Part shown: in pieces, positions 21,590-30,881 of the stretch | How the letters are laid out: each line of letters begins with the position of its first letter | How positions within the stretch are numbered: the stretch's first letter is position 1 | Assembly (NCBI GenBank): GCA_963281255.1 | Contig: OY725497.1 | Coordinates: 744,001 to 808,000, forward strand | DNA from: Aphrocallistes beatrix | Lineage: Eukaryota > Porifera > Hexactinellida > Sceptrulophora > Aphrocallistidae | DNA length: 64,000 nucleotides | Reading direction: 5' to 3' | Notes under the pieces: model-generated | Seen by the model: the letters and a program-made list of their open reading frames with translations, nothing else | Database searches by the model: none | What the model was told of the DNA's origin: nothing | Position numbers and translations under genes: made by a program

Positions 21590-22759
21590 TCACAACAAAA
21601 TCTTGAGTGTTTCGTTATGAGGCACGTGATTGATAGCAAGCCTCCCGTCGTAAGATAGACTGGCAAACACCCACGAGTTAGCAGAAGACCACTGCACCCT
21701 ATACACGCTGTCTTCATGGGCGTCGTAAGTCACGATGAGCTCATCTGGCTGTGGAGACTTCACTACCGTCTCTTGCAGCTCTTCGTCCAAGATTGGGATG
21801 GGATCTGATGCGATGCTAGCTAGTCGTGAGAGAGCAATATTCGAGTCGCTACTACACGACACAACTAACTGGTCGTGATTGGGGTTGAATTGAACGCCCC
21901 ATACCCAGTGGTTATGGTCCTTCCTTGTGATCAGAGGATTAGCTAACTGGCGAATATCCCAGAACTTCACCTGACAGTCGTCTCCACCTGTGACTATGTG
22001 GTACGGCTTGTTCGGGTTGAAATCGACATCTCTGGTTGTGAGAGAGTGTAGGCGAGATAGAGAGAACACAGGCTTAGGGATTCGGAAGTCCAGACCGGAG
22101 ACATTTTCACCCGATACGACACAATCAATCAACCCCAAGTGAGGGTTGAAAACTGCGTTTACATTGGTATGCTTCGTCTCGCCCGTTTCCATAACAAGAT
22201 GAGGGTTCAGATTGCTCTGTCCATGGTCCAACTTGTACAATTTAACAGATCTCTCGTCTACACACATTATAGCATTGGATCCCTCCTTCGGATCCCAGCA
22301 CAGGGCCGACACACGTCCTTCTAACTGTTCAAACACGCCCACTTGAGATACAGGAGCGCTCTGGGAAGATATTCTGTCTCTGGATGCCGCACCCTCTAGT
22401 TCTTCTACATCTGAGCCAATCCCTTCAGTCAGTGTTACCTGTTCATCTGGGAGAGTATAAATAGAGGCAGAGAACTTCTGCTTTCCCCCTACTAACTGTG
22501 AGTGCACCGTGCTAATCAGGTCTCGGTTAAAGGGACTAGATTTTATATCCCACACTTCTCCTGTGTGTGAGTAGATGTACTTGTCTAGTTCGTTATTCTC
22601 GTCATTATACATGAGCAGGTGGATCTGGTTCTCAGATGTGACACTCTGAGTGGCAGCCAGGAAGTGGATCTCATCTGTCTCGGCTAGTCGCGCGCAGAGA
22701 GCGCGGGAAGGGAGCTCGAGACCATGGATAACAGGAGAGAGAGTCTCCTCTTCAGCCAT
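21590..22759 (-). CDS. EIPR1: EIPR1 (TSSC1), EARP/GARP-interacting WD40 protein
   Basis: This is a 389-residue single-exon WD40 protein. It follows EIPR1/TSSC1 from end to end: PVIHGLELPSRAL near the start, AETDEIHFL, ENNELDKYIYSHTGEVWDI, RDVDFNPNKPYHI, GDDCQVKFWD, HWVWGVQFN and the C-terminal VQWSSANSWVFASLSYDGR. EIPR1 binds the EARP and GARP tethering complexes and supports endosomal recycling and dense-core granule maturation. The frame opens two codons earlier without an ATG; the ATG at 22759 is the start I use. A strong acceptor-like TTAGTTTCAG lies about 20 nt upstream of it. PSME3IP1 ends 179 bp upstream and NOC3L starts 109 bp downstream, all co-directional. Confidence 0.92.
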   Translation of the reverse strand: MAEEETLSPVIHGLELPSRALCARLAETDEIHFLAATQSVTSENQIHLLMYNDENNELDKYIYSHTGEVWDIKSSPFNRDLISTVHSQLVGGKQKFSASIYTLPDEQVTLTEGIGSDVEELEGAASRDRISSQSAPVSQVGVFEQLEGRVSALCWDPKEGSNAIMCVDERSVKLYKLDHGQSNLNPHLVMETGETKHTNVNAVFNPHLGLIDCVVSGENVSGLDFRIPKPVFSLSRLHSLTTRDVDFNPNKPYHIVTGGDDCQVKFWDIRQLANPLITRKDHNHWVWGVQFNPNHDQLVVSCSSDSNIALSRLASIASDPIPILDEELQETVVKSPQPDELIVTYDAHEDSVYRVQWSSANSWVFASLSYDGRLAINHVPHNETLKILL

Positions 22760-22938
22760 CAACACTGACTATACTGAAACTAATTCCAATTATCCTATCA
22801 AGCAATTATATCACATGAGTAAGGTATCAGAGTTCCGATTGCCAGTTTAAAGCACCGCGTAAATTCTTAATCAAAATGATTTGTTAAAAATAATATACTA
22901 CGTTAAGTAATTAATTGATAACGTCATTAGTTACTGGA

Positions 22939-23721
22939 TTATTTCTTGCCCTTTCCCCCTACGTCACTGTCCGAATCTGAGGAGTAACTAACTAGTGCAG
23001 GCCGTTTAGCAGCTGAGCTATCAGAATTCAGTTTAGAGTCGCATCCAGTTTCCTCTTTCACACCATCCGCTACGTTAACTTCTCGAGTTGATCTCTTACG
23101 GTTGACAACAACACTGTTTTTCAGAGAACTCTTGTTTGTCTTCGATTCTCTACTTTTCAAAATCGGAACGCTTTCATTTTGAATAACATTCATGGTCTCC
23201 TTCTCATTTTCCTCCCTCTTCACACATTCCACTATTTTCCTAAACTCAACCAAACCATTCCTTTCTTCCTGCTCGATCTTCCTGCGCTGATCCACCTCAG
23301 AAGTGCTGATACTCTGAATCAGGTTCAGTTCTTCCTCGGTAGGACCTGAATACACGTAATTCTTTAAACTCCGTTTTTGCTCTTGCTCAGTATCTTTCTG
23401 GTCTTTCCTCTCTTTCAGCTGTTCGTAGAGAGATTTCGTAGGAGGGGCTGGCCTCTCGCTTCGTCTGCTCTCCTCCTCTCTCTTCTTCACTTCCTTCCAC
23501 TCCAACTCCCGTTCATGCTTCCACTTCTCAAGTGATCCCTCTGCGAGCAACTCTGCCTTCAGATCAACATACTCTTCTTTCCCTTTACTCTCAAACTGCA
23601 TCACTAGTCCCACCTAACATACAAAGTACAGATGTATTGTCAAAACATATTTAATATCTTCAATCGTTAATTCCAGTTCTAAAGAACAAATCGAAGAAAT
23701 ATTATCTACCTCTAAATCCAT
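22939..23721 (-). CDS. PSME3IP1: PSME3IP1 (FAM192A/NIP30) proteasome-activator-binding protein
   Basis: Two exons: a 12-nt first exon (23721-23710, encoding MDLE before GT) and 23613-22939, joined in phase 0, giving 228 residues. The conserved NIP30 region is KSLYEQLKERKDQK with the following ELNLIQSISTSEVDQ and a highly charged helical stretch (E/K/R-rich, about 20-140). The C-terminus is Ser-rich (SYSSDSDSDVGG), like the phosphorylatable tail of PSME3IP1 that binds PA28-gamma (PSME3) in the nucleus. The long charged helix could mislead, but the SLYE-Q-KD block supports the call. The tiny first exon is a prediction from a good donor and from the lack of an ATG at the exon 2 boundary; an internal Met (MQFESKG) is an alternative start. 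Confidence 0.72.
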
Positions 23722-23830
23722 CCTTAGACTTAAATATTCCAACTTTTGAGCTAATTTAATTATGTAGTATTTGGTAATAATATGTATCTCAAGCAATCTT
23801 CATATCTAACTAAAGCAATGGAACTAGGAA

Positions 23831-24739
23831 TTATTTGGGATTCCGTTTGTTCTTAGGAGAACGCGGGGACTTGCTCATGCTCTGGGCGGCAGCAGGAGAG
23901 ACCCAAGAGAAATCCACGTCCGTCCTCTTCTCTGCTTCTTCCTGTCCAACTATTTCCGCAGAAGTCTGAGTTTTCTTCGCCGACTTGTTCTGATGTTTGC
24001 GACCACCGGAAGTGAGTGTCCACACGTAGTGGAGGATGAACACAAATATGATTATCCCCGTGACCATGAACACATACATGAAGAAGGTTTCCGTGTCGAA
24101 CATCTCTTGTGCTTCCAGCAGGTTGATTGTACCGTTGTAGACAGCATGTCCGTACTCTTGTTCAGTTTCACCCTGCGTTTTCTTGTAAAATATCTCAATG
24201 ACTAGCCCATACGAGCGAGGGAGGTACAACTCTCCGAGTGCGAATGAATAGTCGAAAGCAGTCCTCGCGTTAGCAGGAACACTCTCTTCCAACGCTAGCA
24301 CTGTGAAGTTCTCGATGATGTAGGAGATATCTTGCGGGTGGCGCAGGGAACCATGGATGCTGTGAATAAAGTAGTCTTCTTCTGCTCCATTGAAGAACCC
24401 AACCAGCGCCACGGCCTTGTCCCCCACAGTCATTTCCAGGTCGGGGTGGCTAGTGAGCAGCATGTAGGTCTCAACGCCAGGAGCTTTTTTCAAAACGTTC
24501 TCTTCCTCCACACCTTCAAACTCGTCTTCGTATTCCTGATCCGAGTGAGTGACTCCTGCTCTCTCTTCAGGCACAGCTCCTTCGTTATCAATAAAGGTTT
24601 CTGCGTCAACGTCAGAGTCTTCACCAGTGTCGTAATCTTCGTGAGCGAGTGCGAGTCCTTGGAACGAGGGCGTGTGCAGCAGGGGGAAGGAGAAGAGGAC
24701 GAGAATCAGGAAAAGAGTAGAATAGTGCATCGAGTGCAT
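23831..24739 (-). CDS. SSR1: TRAP-alpha / SSR1, translocon-associated protein
   Basis: This is a 302-residue single-exon protein. A signal peptide (about 1-31) is followed by a very acidic lumenal segment (about 35-80), as in TRAP-alpha. The folded lumenal domain includes VGFFNGAEEDYFIHSIHGSLRHPQD with N-glycosylation sites NFT and NGT, and PRSYGLVIEIFYK. One transmembrane helix lies at about 216-238 (MYVFMVTGIIIFVFILHYVW). The cytosolic tail is basic and ends KNKRNPK. TRAP sits beside Sec61 in the ER membrane and helps insertion of some signal peptides. Length matches the family (about 286). It is the first gene, in transcription order, of a run of four minus-strand genes separated by only 110-180 bp. 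Confidence 0.94.
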   Translation of the reverse strand: MHSMHYSTLFLILVLFSFPLLHTPSFQGLALAHEDYDTGEDSDVDAETFIDNEGAVPEERAGVTHSDQEYEDEFEGVEEENVLKKAPGVETYMLLTSHPDLEMTVGDKAVALVGFFNGAEEDYFIHSIHGSLRHPQDISYIIENFTVLALEESVPANARTAFDYSFALGELYLPRSYGLVIEIFYKKTQGETEQEYGHAVYNGTINLLEAQEMFDTETFFMYVFMVTGIIIFVFILHYVWTLTSGGRKHQNKSAKKTQTSAEIVGQEEAEKRTDVDFSWVSPAAAQSMSKSPRSPKNKRNPK

Positions 24740-24973
24740 GTCAGTAGATTATCAGGAACTAGGCTAGGTTCTATCTAATTCTCAAAAGATAATCTATTAT
24801 GCGTGTTAGAGACGTTCGAATGTTACATAACGGGCCACTACAGGGTGTGTGTGAGAGAGAGAGAGGTGTTACATAGGTAAGAGGGATATATCATTATGAA
24901 AGCACTAAAAGTAAAAATTCATTATTTGAATGCACATACGTATTTAGACTGATAGTATAAATGAAAAGTCAAT
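24740..24973. other. Short intergenic with GT/GA microsatellite
   Basis: A GTGTGTGTGAGAGAGAGAGAG stretch lies near 24846-24866. No gene was seen. Confidence 0.5.
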
Positions 24974-26479
24974 TCAAAAGGTAATCTCTCTCAGACACAA
25001 TTTGATACTAGTCTTGGGTTTGAATAAGATATCTTTTCTAATCGAAATTGGGATATCCGAAATGCTGGGATGTAGCCCGATTTCATATTTCCTAACAACC
25101 ATACAAACTACAGATTTAATCTCGTGCATAGCTAGGTTTTGTCCGATGCAGTTCCTCTCTCCAACGGAAAATGGCAAGTAGGCATAAGGATCCATTTTGG
25201 ATATATTTTCAGAGGAAAACCGATAAGGATCGAAGATGAATGGATCGGGCCAGAATTCTGAATTCCAGTGAAGTTGGTAGATTGGCATTTGTACGTAGGT
25301 TCCTTTGGGCAATTTGTAATCATCAATTGTCATTGGATGGTCAGTTTGACGTATAATACCATACACAGGGGGGCGCAGCCTCAAAGTTTCCTTGATGAAC
25401 ATAGTTATAAATTCTAGTCGTGCTAGATCTTCCAGTTTCAACTCACTTTCACCAACACATTCCAACACCTCATTACGACACATTTCTTGGTATTTTGGAC
25501 ACTTGGCTAGGTAGTACAACACCCATATCAGACCGGTAGCTGTGGTGTCGTGTCCTTCAAACACAAAAGTGTTCACTTCATCACAGATTTCTTGTTCTGT
25601 TAAATTTTTCCCATTTTCATCTGTGGTTGTGAGCAGAATGCTTAGGAAATCATTCTTTCGTTCTGAACTGACATTACTTGAACTGATAGTGGATTGTTGT
25701 ATTAACGCTTGTCTACGTTGAAGGATCAGATCACGAACGTAGCTTCGAGATCTAGAACAAGCTCGTCGAAATTTTCTACCATCTTCAGTTAAATAGAAAT
25801 ACCAATCGAGTATATATATCGGGTTGGCATAACGTTTCATAGAGATCTCAGTGAGATCTTGCACATCTCTAACATATTGATTACTTTTCTTTTCGATTTG
25901 ACAATTCGTCTCGAGAGAACCAATACACTGCAGTAGAATATCTAGAGACAGGTATGGAATGGAATCTTGTAGCGCAATGCAACCATCCTTTTGCATTGCT
26001 TCTTCCCACTGATGCAGCATCACAGTGATAGCCCTCGTGTAGATGGACATGAAAGATCTCAAAATGTTGAAATGGAAAGCTGGAGTAACCATTCTCCTAT
26101 GGCGAAACCATTTGCTGCCACAGGCTAGCAATAATCCATCTCCAAGCCAAGCACTAAACAATGTCTTGTACAGATAGTGTTTGGGGGTCTTGTGTTTCAC
26201 AATCTCTTTAAAAGATTCTGGGTGCCCAATTGATATGCAGGGAATGGGCCCCATAAAGTATCGACAAATACGAGGATACCGTTTTTGCCATTTGGTTCTG
26301 AAAACGACAATCTGATCCATAGAATCTGAATACTCATTTACTTCATGGCGCAACAACCAATCAACAGGAGGACCCGGAATCGCAAGAAAGATTAAAATGC
26401 TTTTCACAAATCTCCAAATCAGAATGAGAACAAGGATCCCACTTGTGCATGCAAAAATTTGCAAGATTGCATAAAGCAT
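24974..26479 (-). CDS. Cytochrome P450, CYP4 family-like
   Basis: This is a 501-residue single-exon P450 with an N-terminal membrane anchor (about 8-33) and the PGPP hinge. The I-helix has EGHDTT, the K-helix ETLRLRPP, and the heme loop PFSVGERNCIGQ with Cys444 as heme ligand. The segment before the I-helix (VNTFVFEGHDTTATGLIW) and GDGLLLACGSKWFRHRRM are characteristic of CYP4F/CYP4V-type omega-hydroxylases of fatty acids. It should act on the ER membrane with P450 reductase. Substrate cannot be told from sequence. The frame is complete. An AAGTAG ends directly at the ATG, which could be a splice acceptor of an upstream untranslated exon. Confidence 0.9.
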   Translation of the reverse strand: MLYAILQIFACTSGILVLILIWRFVKSILIFLAIPGPPVDWLLRHEVNEYSDSMDQIVVFRTKWQKRYPRICRYFMGPIPCISIGHPESFKEIVKHKTPKHYLYKTLFSAWLGDGLLLACGSKWFRHRRMVTPAFHFNILRSFMSIYTRAITVMLHQWEEAMQKDGCIALQDSIPYLSLDILLQCIGSLETNCQIEKKSNQYVRDVQDLTEISMKRYANPIYILDWYFYLTEDGRKFRRACSRSRSYVRDLILQRRQALIQQSTISSSNVSSERKNDFLSILLTTTDENGKNLTEQEICDEVNTFVFEGHDTTATGLIWVLYYLAKCPKYQEMCRNEVLECVGESELKLEDLARLEFITMFIKETLRLRPPVYGIIRQTDHPMTIDDYKLPKGTYVQMPIYQLHWNSEFWPDPFIFDPYRFSSENISKMDPYAYLPFSVGERNCIGQNLAMHEIKSVVCMVVRKYEIGLHPSISDIPISIRKDILFKPKTSIKLCLREITF

Positions 26480-26801
26480 CTACTTGGCAAAATAATTGAA
26501 ATTAAGATACTCGGAATAAAACAAAATCGAATTAACAGAATAACGCGAAAAGAATACCTCTGTCTATTGAATGTTATGTAGGTATATAGTGTACTCGGGG
26601 CTGGAAATAATATGCCTATTCACTCTAAAAATAAAACACAAGTTATGCTAGCCAAGCTACGTAGGTTGCTAGTTTGTCTATTTTAATCATGTGTTGCTAG
26701 TGCACGTATGTGTCAAAGCTGTTATTTCACATATATACTATTCGATTGATATTATTTGGATTCGAGAATTAACAGTTTAAATAAGGCAGAATAATAACGG
26801 A

Positions 26802-27707
26802 TTAATCGGTGTTCTGGCAAACCTCTAAGAATATTGGCGCCCTAACGTCAAGAATGGGATTAAAGTCCTCCCTGGCATCAGGACCACCAATAGCTACAGA
26901 CAAGTCTCTCCTCAGTTCCTCCAGGACAGTATTTCCAGGGAACGCTTCGTTCATACTTTGGAATGCTGATTGCGTGCTTAGGTAGTCTATAATCCCGCTG
27001 AGAGGAACTTCCCTCTGCAGTTCTATGCCATCAAAACGCTGTCTCGCCTTAAAAGGGAGTTTCATATCTTTATAATGATTATCTACGAGCTTTCTTCTTT
27101 CGGACCAGAAAGAACCAAGTGTCTCGTAATGAAATTTATGCAAGATCGCCTTTGTATCCTCAAATTGAGAGATTATAGGTCTCGCATATCCGAAAACAGC
27201 CAAGAATCCGTTTGGAGTCAATATTCGAGAAACCTCATCATTGAACTTATCATGATCGAACCAATGCCAGGCCTGTCCTACAGTGATAAGATCGAAGGTT
27301 TTATCCTTGAAGCAGGTTGTCTCAGCAGGAGACAGCAGGTGGAATTCATTGTCGTGACCATTGATTACTGCTTGTTTGGTTTGCTCGTAACTGATGTCAA
27401 TGCCCCATGCAGCAGTGAAAGTAGGTGCGAATAATTGTGTTACAATGCCAGTCCCACATCCAACGTCCAGCATCAAGCTACTACCTGATTTGCTATTGAA
27501 CCCGTTCGTTTCCATGTACGATAATACTCGCTGCTTTACTTCTAAGGGATACCTTGGACGGAATTTCGAATACTTTTCTGCGTGTTTTGAGTCCTCAAAA
27601 AGTCTATAAAACTTGTCTGTTGAAGCCATCGCCGTACTTCTGCTGTTTAAGTTTCTAAACAGTAGAAGAAATTCCGAAAATTTAAAAACTGAACATTTCA
27701 ATGACAT
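26802..27707 (-). CDS. SAM-dependent class I methyltransferase
   Basis: This is a 301-residue single-exon protein. SAM-binding motif I is MLDVGCGTGIVT at about 79-90, followed by WGIDISYEQ (acidic residue of motif II), SPAETTCFKDKTFDLITVGQAWHWF and a motif near LTPNGFLAVFGYA. It resembles the metazoan and fungal cytosolic methyltransferases of the Methyltransf_11 type annotated only as putative. KYSKFRPRYP is a typical N-terminal motif of that group. The first 26 residues are hydrophobic and basic and could be a mitochondrial presequence. The internal Met27 would start the conserved part, so the true start is uncertain. The substrate is unknown. Confidence 0.8.
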   Translation of the reverse strand: MSLKCSVFKFSEFLLLFRNLNSRSTAMASTDKFYRLFEDSKHAEKYSKFRPRYPLEVKQRVLSYMETNGFNSKSGSSLMLDVGCGTGIVTQLFAPTFTAAWGIDISYEQTKQAVINGHDNEFHLLSPAETTCFKDKTFDLITVGQAWHWFDHDKFNDEVSRILTPNGFLAVFGYARPIISQFEDTKAILHKFHYETLGSFWSERRKLVDNHYKDMKLPFKARQRFDGIELQREVPLSGIIDYLSTQSAFQSMNEAFPGNTVLEELRRDLSVAIGGPDAREDFNPILDVRAPIFLEVCQNTD

Positions 27708-28668
27708 CCGCCTCGATAATTTTCAGTCTAAAAGTTCTAAGTGACCGAAGTAAATAGATTCTCAGAACTAAGCTCAAACCAATGCGAGTGTAAATTTGTA
27801 CACCGTAGTAGTATCTGTTTTTGCCTGCTCTGTCATGTACAGTTTTAGTACAATTAGTAAGTATAAATACTTATAAAAGACGGCCCGCGCCACTGGTCCG
27901 GTTGGTCGGGTTAACCGGATCAATTTTCAACGGTGGTCCAGTTTGTACGTCTGGTTACGTTACGTACTGGATAATTATCAATAGAAATTTAACAGCCCTC
28001 GTAATAGTAGAATCTGACTCCAGCAAATATATTTTGTGGTATTTTAACCCAAAAAGCATCCAAAGAAAACCAACTTCAAAATCAGAAAATATAAAACAGG
28101 CGGTAAGGAATACAAAAGCTAACGTTAAACACCAGTATGGACCCTAAAAATACATAAAACATTTTAATCCTAAAATACAGTCGAAGCTGCTCTAGCGGCC
28201 ACCTAAGAACATGCAGGCCAGTACGATTTCCTATAATATTGAACCTGTGTTTAGCGGTCATCTGTTCATCGGCCACTCTCTTTTGGTCCTTTGCGGGCGT
28301 TAAAACTCTCTATAACATCCACTTCATGTCTAGAATACGTACATACATGTGTTTATTACAATACCTACTCCAAGCGAATTGTCTAGTTTCTAGTATCAGC
28401 AACATAAGTAGTACGCACATCAGTGATACCCAGTACATTTATAGAATATTACTGCATCGCATCGTTGTATAACAACTTGTAAATTCTGGGTCCTGTCTCT
28501 CCATAACGGCTAGCTGTATACAACGACCATTTTACCCAGTCCCTTGCAGGGGTTACGTGAGGGGGGGGCAGGGGGGCCGGGCCATAGGTAGAGGGGAATT
28601 ATAAAATAACTATATAATAATTATACAATAATCTTATACGTATATTAAAACGCTAGGATTTTTTAGTT

Positions 28669-29095
28669 TGTTTGTGTGTTTGTCCGAATTGATGAAGAAT
28701 TGGCAAGTCGTAGAGATATGAAAATTGGCATGTAGGTGTCAAATGATATGACTACGATTAAGTTCTAAGATCCAAGCAAAATTTTCACACCTCTGCAAAA
28801 AAAAATGGAAAACAATTTTCCACACCTTTTCAATACAATATATATTACTTCACTCTCACAATAGAAATCATTGTACGACACTACAATAGATTGCCATTGT
28901 TATTAATGCTTCAAAGCCACAACTTAGTATGTTTGATATCTTAATTTGATGATAGTGTATAACAATAAAAAAGGTTATGTGGATATTTTCACAACTTTAT
29001 ATACATACAAGCGCGCTTCGTTTGCTTGCGATGCGCGGCTTGCGGACACTTCATTTCCGCAGAATCGCCCTGCGGGCGCCTGGAATTACTCAATC
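28669..29095. repeat. Dispersed repeat, partial copies elsewhere
   Basis: The 5' part resembles WDR1 intron 4 (5710-5800). The middle (28785-29000: TTTTCACACCT, TGTACGACACTACAATAGA, ATTTTCACAACTTT) resembles 45110-45320. The 3' part (29007-29095) resembles 12243-12320. The element type is not known to me. Confidence 0.5.
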
Positions 29096-29139
29096 CAGCC
29101 TATTTTGTTAATTTATATACATATTTTAAACAAAGGTTA

Positions 29140-29995
29140 ACAAATAATTTATCATATCGATCAGAAAATATAATATCCGAATTCTACACCCCTAAACCCT
29201 ATGCCAACCGTTGGAAGCTAATCTTTACCATATTTTTGTAAAATGTTTACTTTATGTATCTATTGCAAACAAATTATTTATCATATCGATCTGAAAATAT
29301 GATATTCGAAATCTACACCCCTGAAAACACCATGTTAACTGTTGAAAGCAAGTTTCTAGCATAATTTTGAAATTTGTTTACTTTATGTATCTATTGTAAA
29401 CAAAAGTAAACAAATTAATTATCAATTTACTCGAGTATATGATTTTCGAAATCTACACCCTTGAAAACCCCATGCCAACCGACAGTGCCGGATTTAGGAA
29501 TGTGGGGGCCCTGTGCGAGTGCGATTGTGGGGGCCCTGGCATCTAAAATTTTAAAAAAATGATTATAATTATTATTAAAATTTAATTAAAATTTTGAAAT
29601 GAAAATGAAAAATGAGATTTGCTGCATACAATATTCATATTAGTGAGAGTATTTCATTAGAAAAACAAGTACATATAATTTATGTCAATTTGTGGGGGGC
29701 CCGAAAATGTGGGGGCCCTGTGCGGCCGCACACTCCGCACACTCCTAAATCCGCTACTGCCAACCGATGAAAGCAAGTTTCTAGCATATTTTTGTAATTT
29801 GGACTTTATGTATATATTGCAAACAAATTATTCATCACATCGATCTGAAAATATAATATTCGAAATCTACACCACTAAAAACCCCAAGTCAACCATTGGA
29901 AACTAGTCTCTAGCGGCTAGCCCGTTTAAACACGTTTAAACACAAATAACCGCTTTTTAAAATGTTGTTCTACGGCGATAATGCAAATCCAGAAC
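29140..29995. repeat. Tandem array of about 130-bp units
   Basis: The landmark CAAATTATTTATCATATCGA recurs near 29140, 29269, 29409 and 29823 in increasingly diverged form. Each unit also carries GAAATCTACACC, CCATGCCAACCG and GCAAGTTTCTAGCAT. Removing the hAT insertion and one target copy (285 bp), spacing is about 129, 140 and 129 bp. Confidence 0.7.
29483..29759. mobile_element. hAT-type MITE inserted in tandem array
   Basis: The ends CAGTGCCGGATTTAGGA and (complement) CAGTAGCGGATTTAGGA are inverted repeats. The 8-bp duplication CCAACCGA lies at 29475-29482 and 29760-29767. Internal GGGGGCCC motifs repeat near both ends. There is no coding capacity. The 8-bp target duplication and CAG start are hAT hallmarks. 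Confidence 0.88.
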
Positions 29996-30881
29996 GAAAA
30001 TATGATATTCGAAATCTACAAATCTCAAACATATGCTAGAAACTTGCTTTAAACGTCTTCTAACCTAAATATATACTCATTAATAGGTATCTACATATTT
30101 ATCGTACATATCATTAAAAGGCGCCGTTCGCGGTTTAGACTATTGCGAAAAATATTTTGTGCCAAGTTTGTGGTTTAGGGAAACTCTGTCAATTATTCAG
30201 TTTTCATCACATTTTAGCGTAACCCCGGTTTCCTTTGGTCTCGCCGTTCGTGGATTTGCTATTCGCGCTAATTCTCAGGCGAAACCCTCACAAAGTCAAG
30301 CATAGTTCCAACCATCCTGGGATCTTACACTGAATCCAGTGATTTTGAGATAATTTAATAACGTGATCATTATTTATATAAGCATTCTGGTTGTAAACAT
30401 TCAATATTACTTTAGTACCTATCCAAAATTATCTATCCATTAATGGGGCCCATCGATACGTGCTGCCCCGGGTATTTTTAATTTCTCAGCAGCCCTGGTC
30501 CATTGTTTGGCCGTTATAGACAGGTTCGACCTGTAACAATAAGAGTAATCTGCTGTGAGAGGAAAACATATGCTGCGTAATAGAACAAGTCAACACATCT
30601 ATATAGCCTATAATTATTATAACTTGCAAGAAACATTCCACACATGACATTAGACTAAAATATATGAATTAGAATAATAATTACAACATAGTTGTCATGA
30701 GATAGTGTTAATACTAGTAAACATATTTGTAAAGATAAGATATCCCAGGTGTACAGATAATCCTTTGATATTTAAAAAGACCTGCATTGATCCTCCAATA
30801 TGACACCAGACTGGGGGAAACCCAAAATGTAAAAGCATTTTGCGAATTAGTTATAAAACGTAATCAATTCTGTGGATTGAG

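Larger units (their letters stand above)
28178..30533. mobile_element. Possible degenerate pogo/Tigger-like element
   Basis: The left end at 28178 reads CAGTCGAAGCTGCTCTAGCG, flanked by TA. The complement of the right end at 30533, also flanked by TA, reads CAGGTCGAACCTGTCTATAA. They align with small indels, then share CGGCCA. No transposase frame survives between them. They could also be ends of two separate elements. Confidence 0.3.
27708..30881. other. 3.2-kb gene-free repeat block
   Basis: No host gene is supported here. The block holds pogo-like ends at 28178 and 30533, a dispersed repeat (28669-29095), a roughly 130-bp tandem array split by a hAT MITE, and a G-run at 28561-28576. The features below describe the parts. 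Confidence 0.6.

Noticed and set aside
28946..29906. Short plus-strand frames in the repeat block
   Set aside because: They lie within the tandem array and the hAT MITE and show no protein signal.
29128..29995. CRISPR-like array
   Set aside because: The units are contiguous diverged repeats of about 130 bp without short repeats and unique spacers, in a eukaryotic genome.
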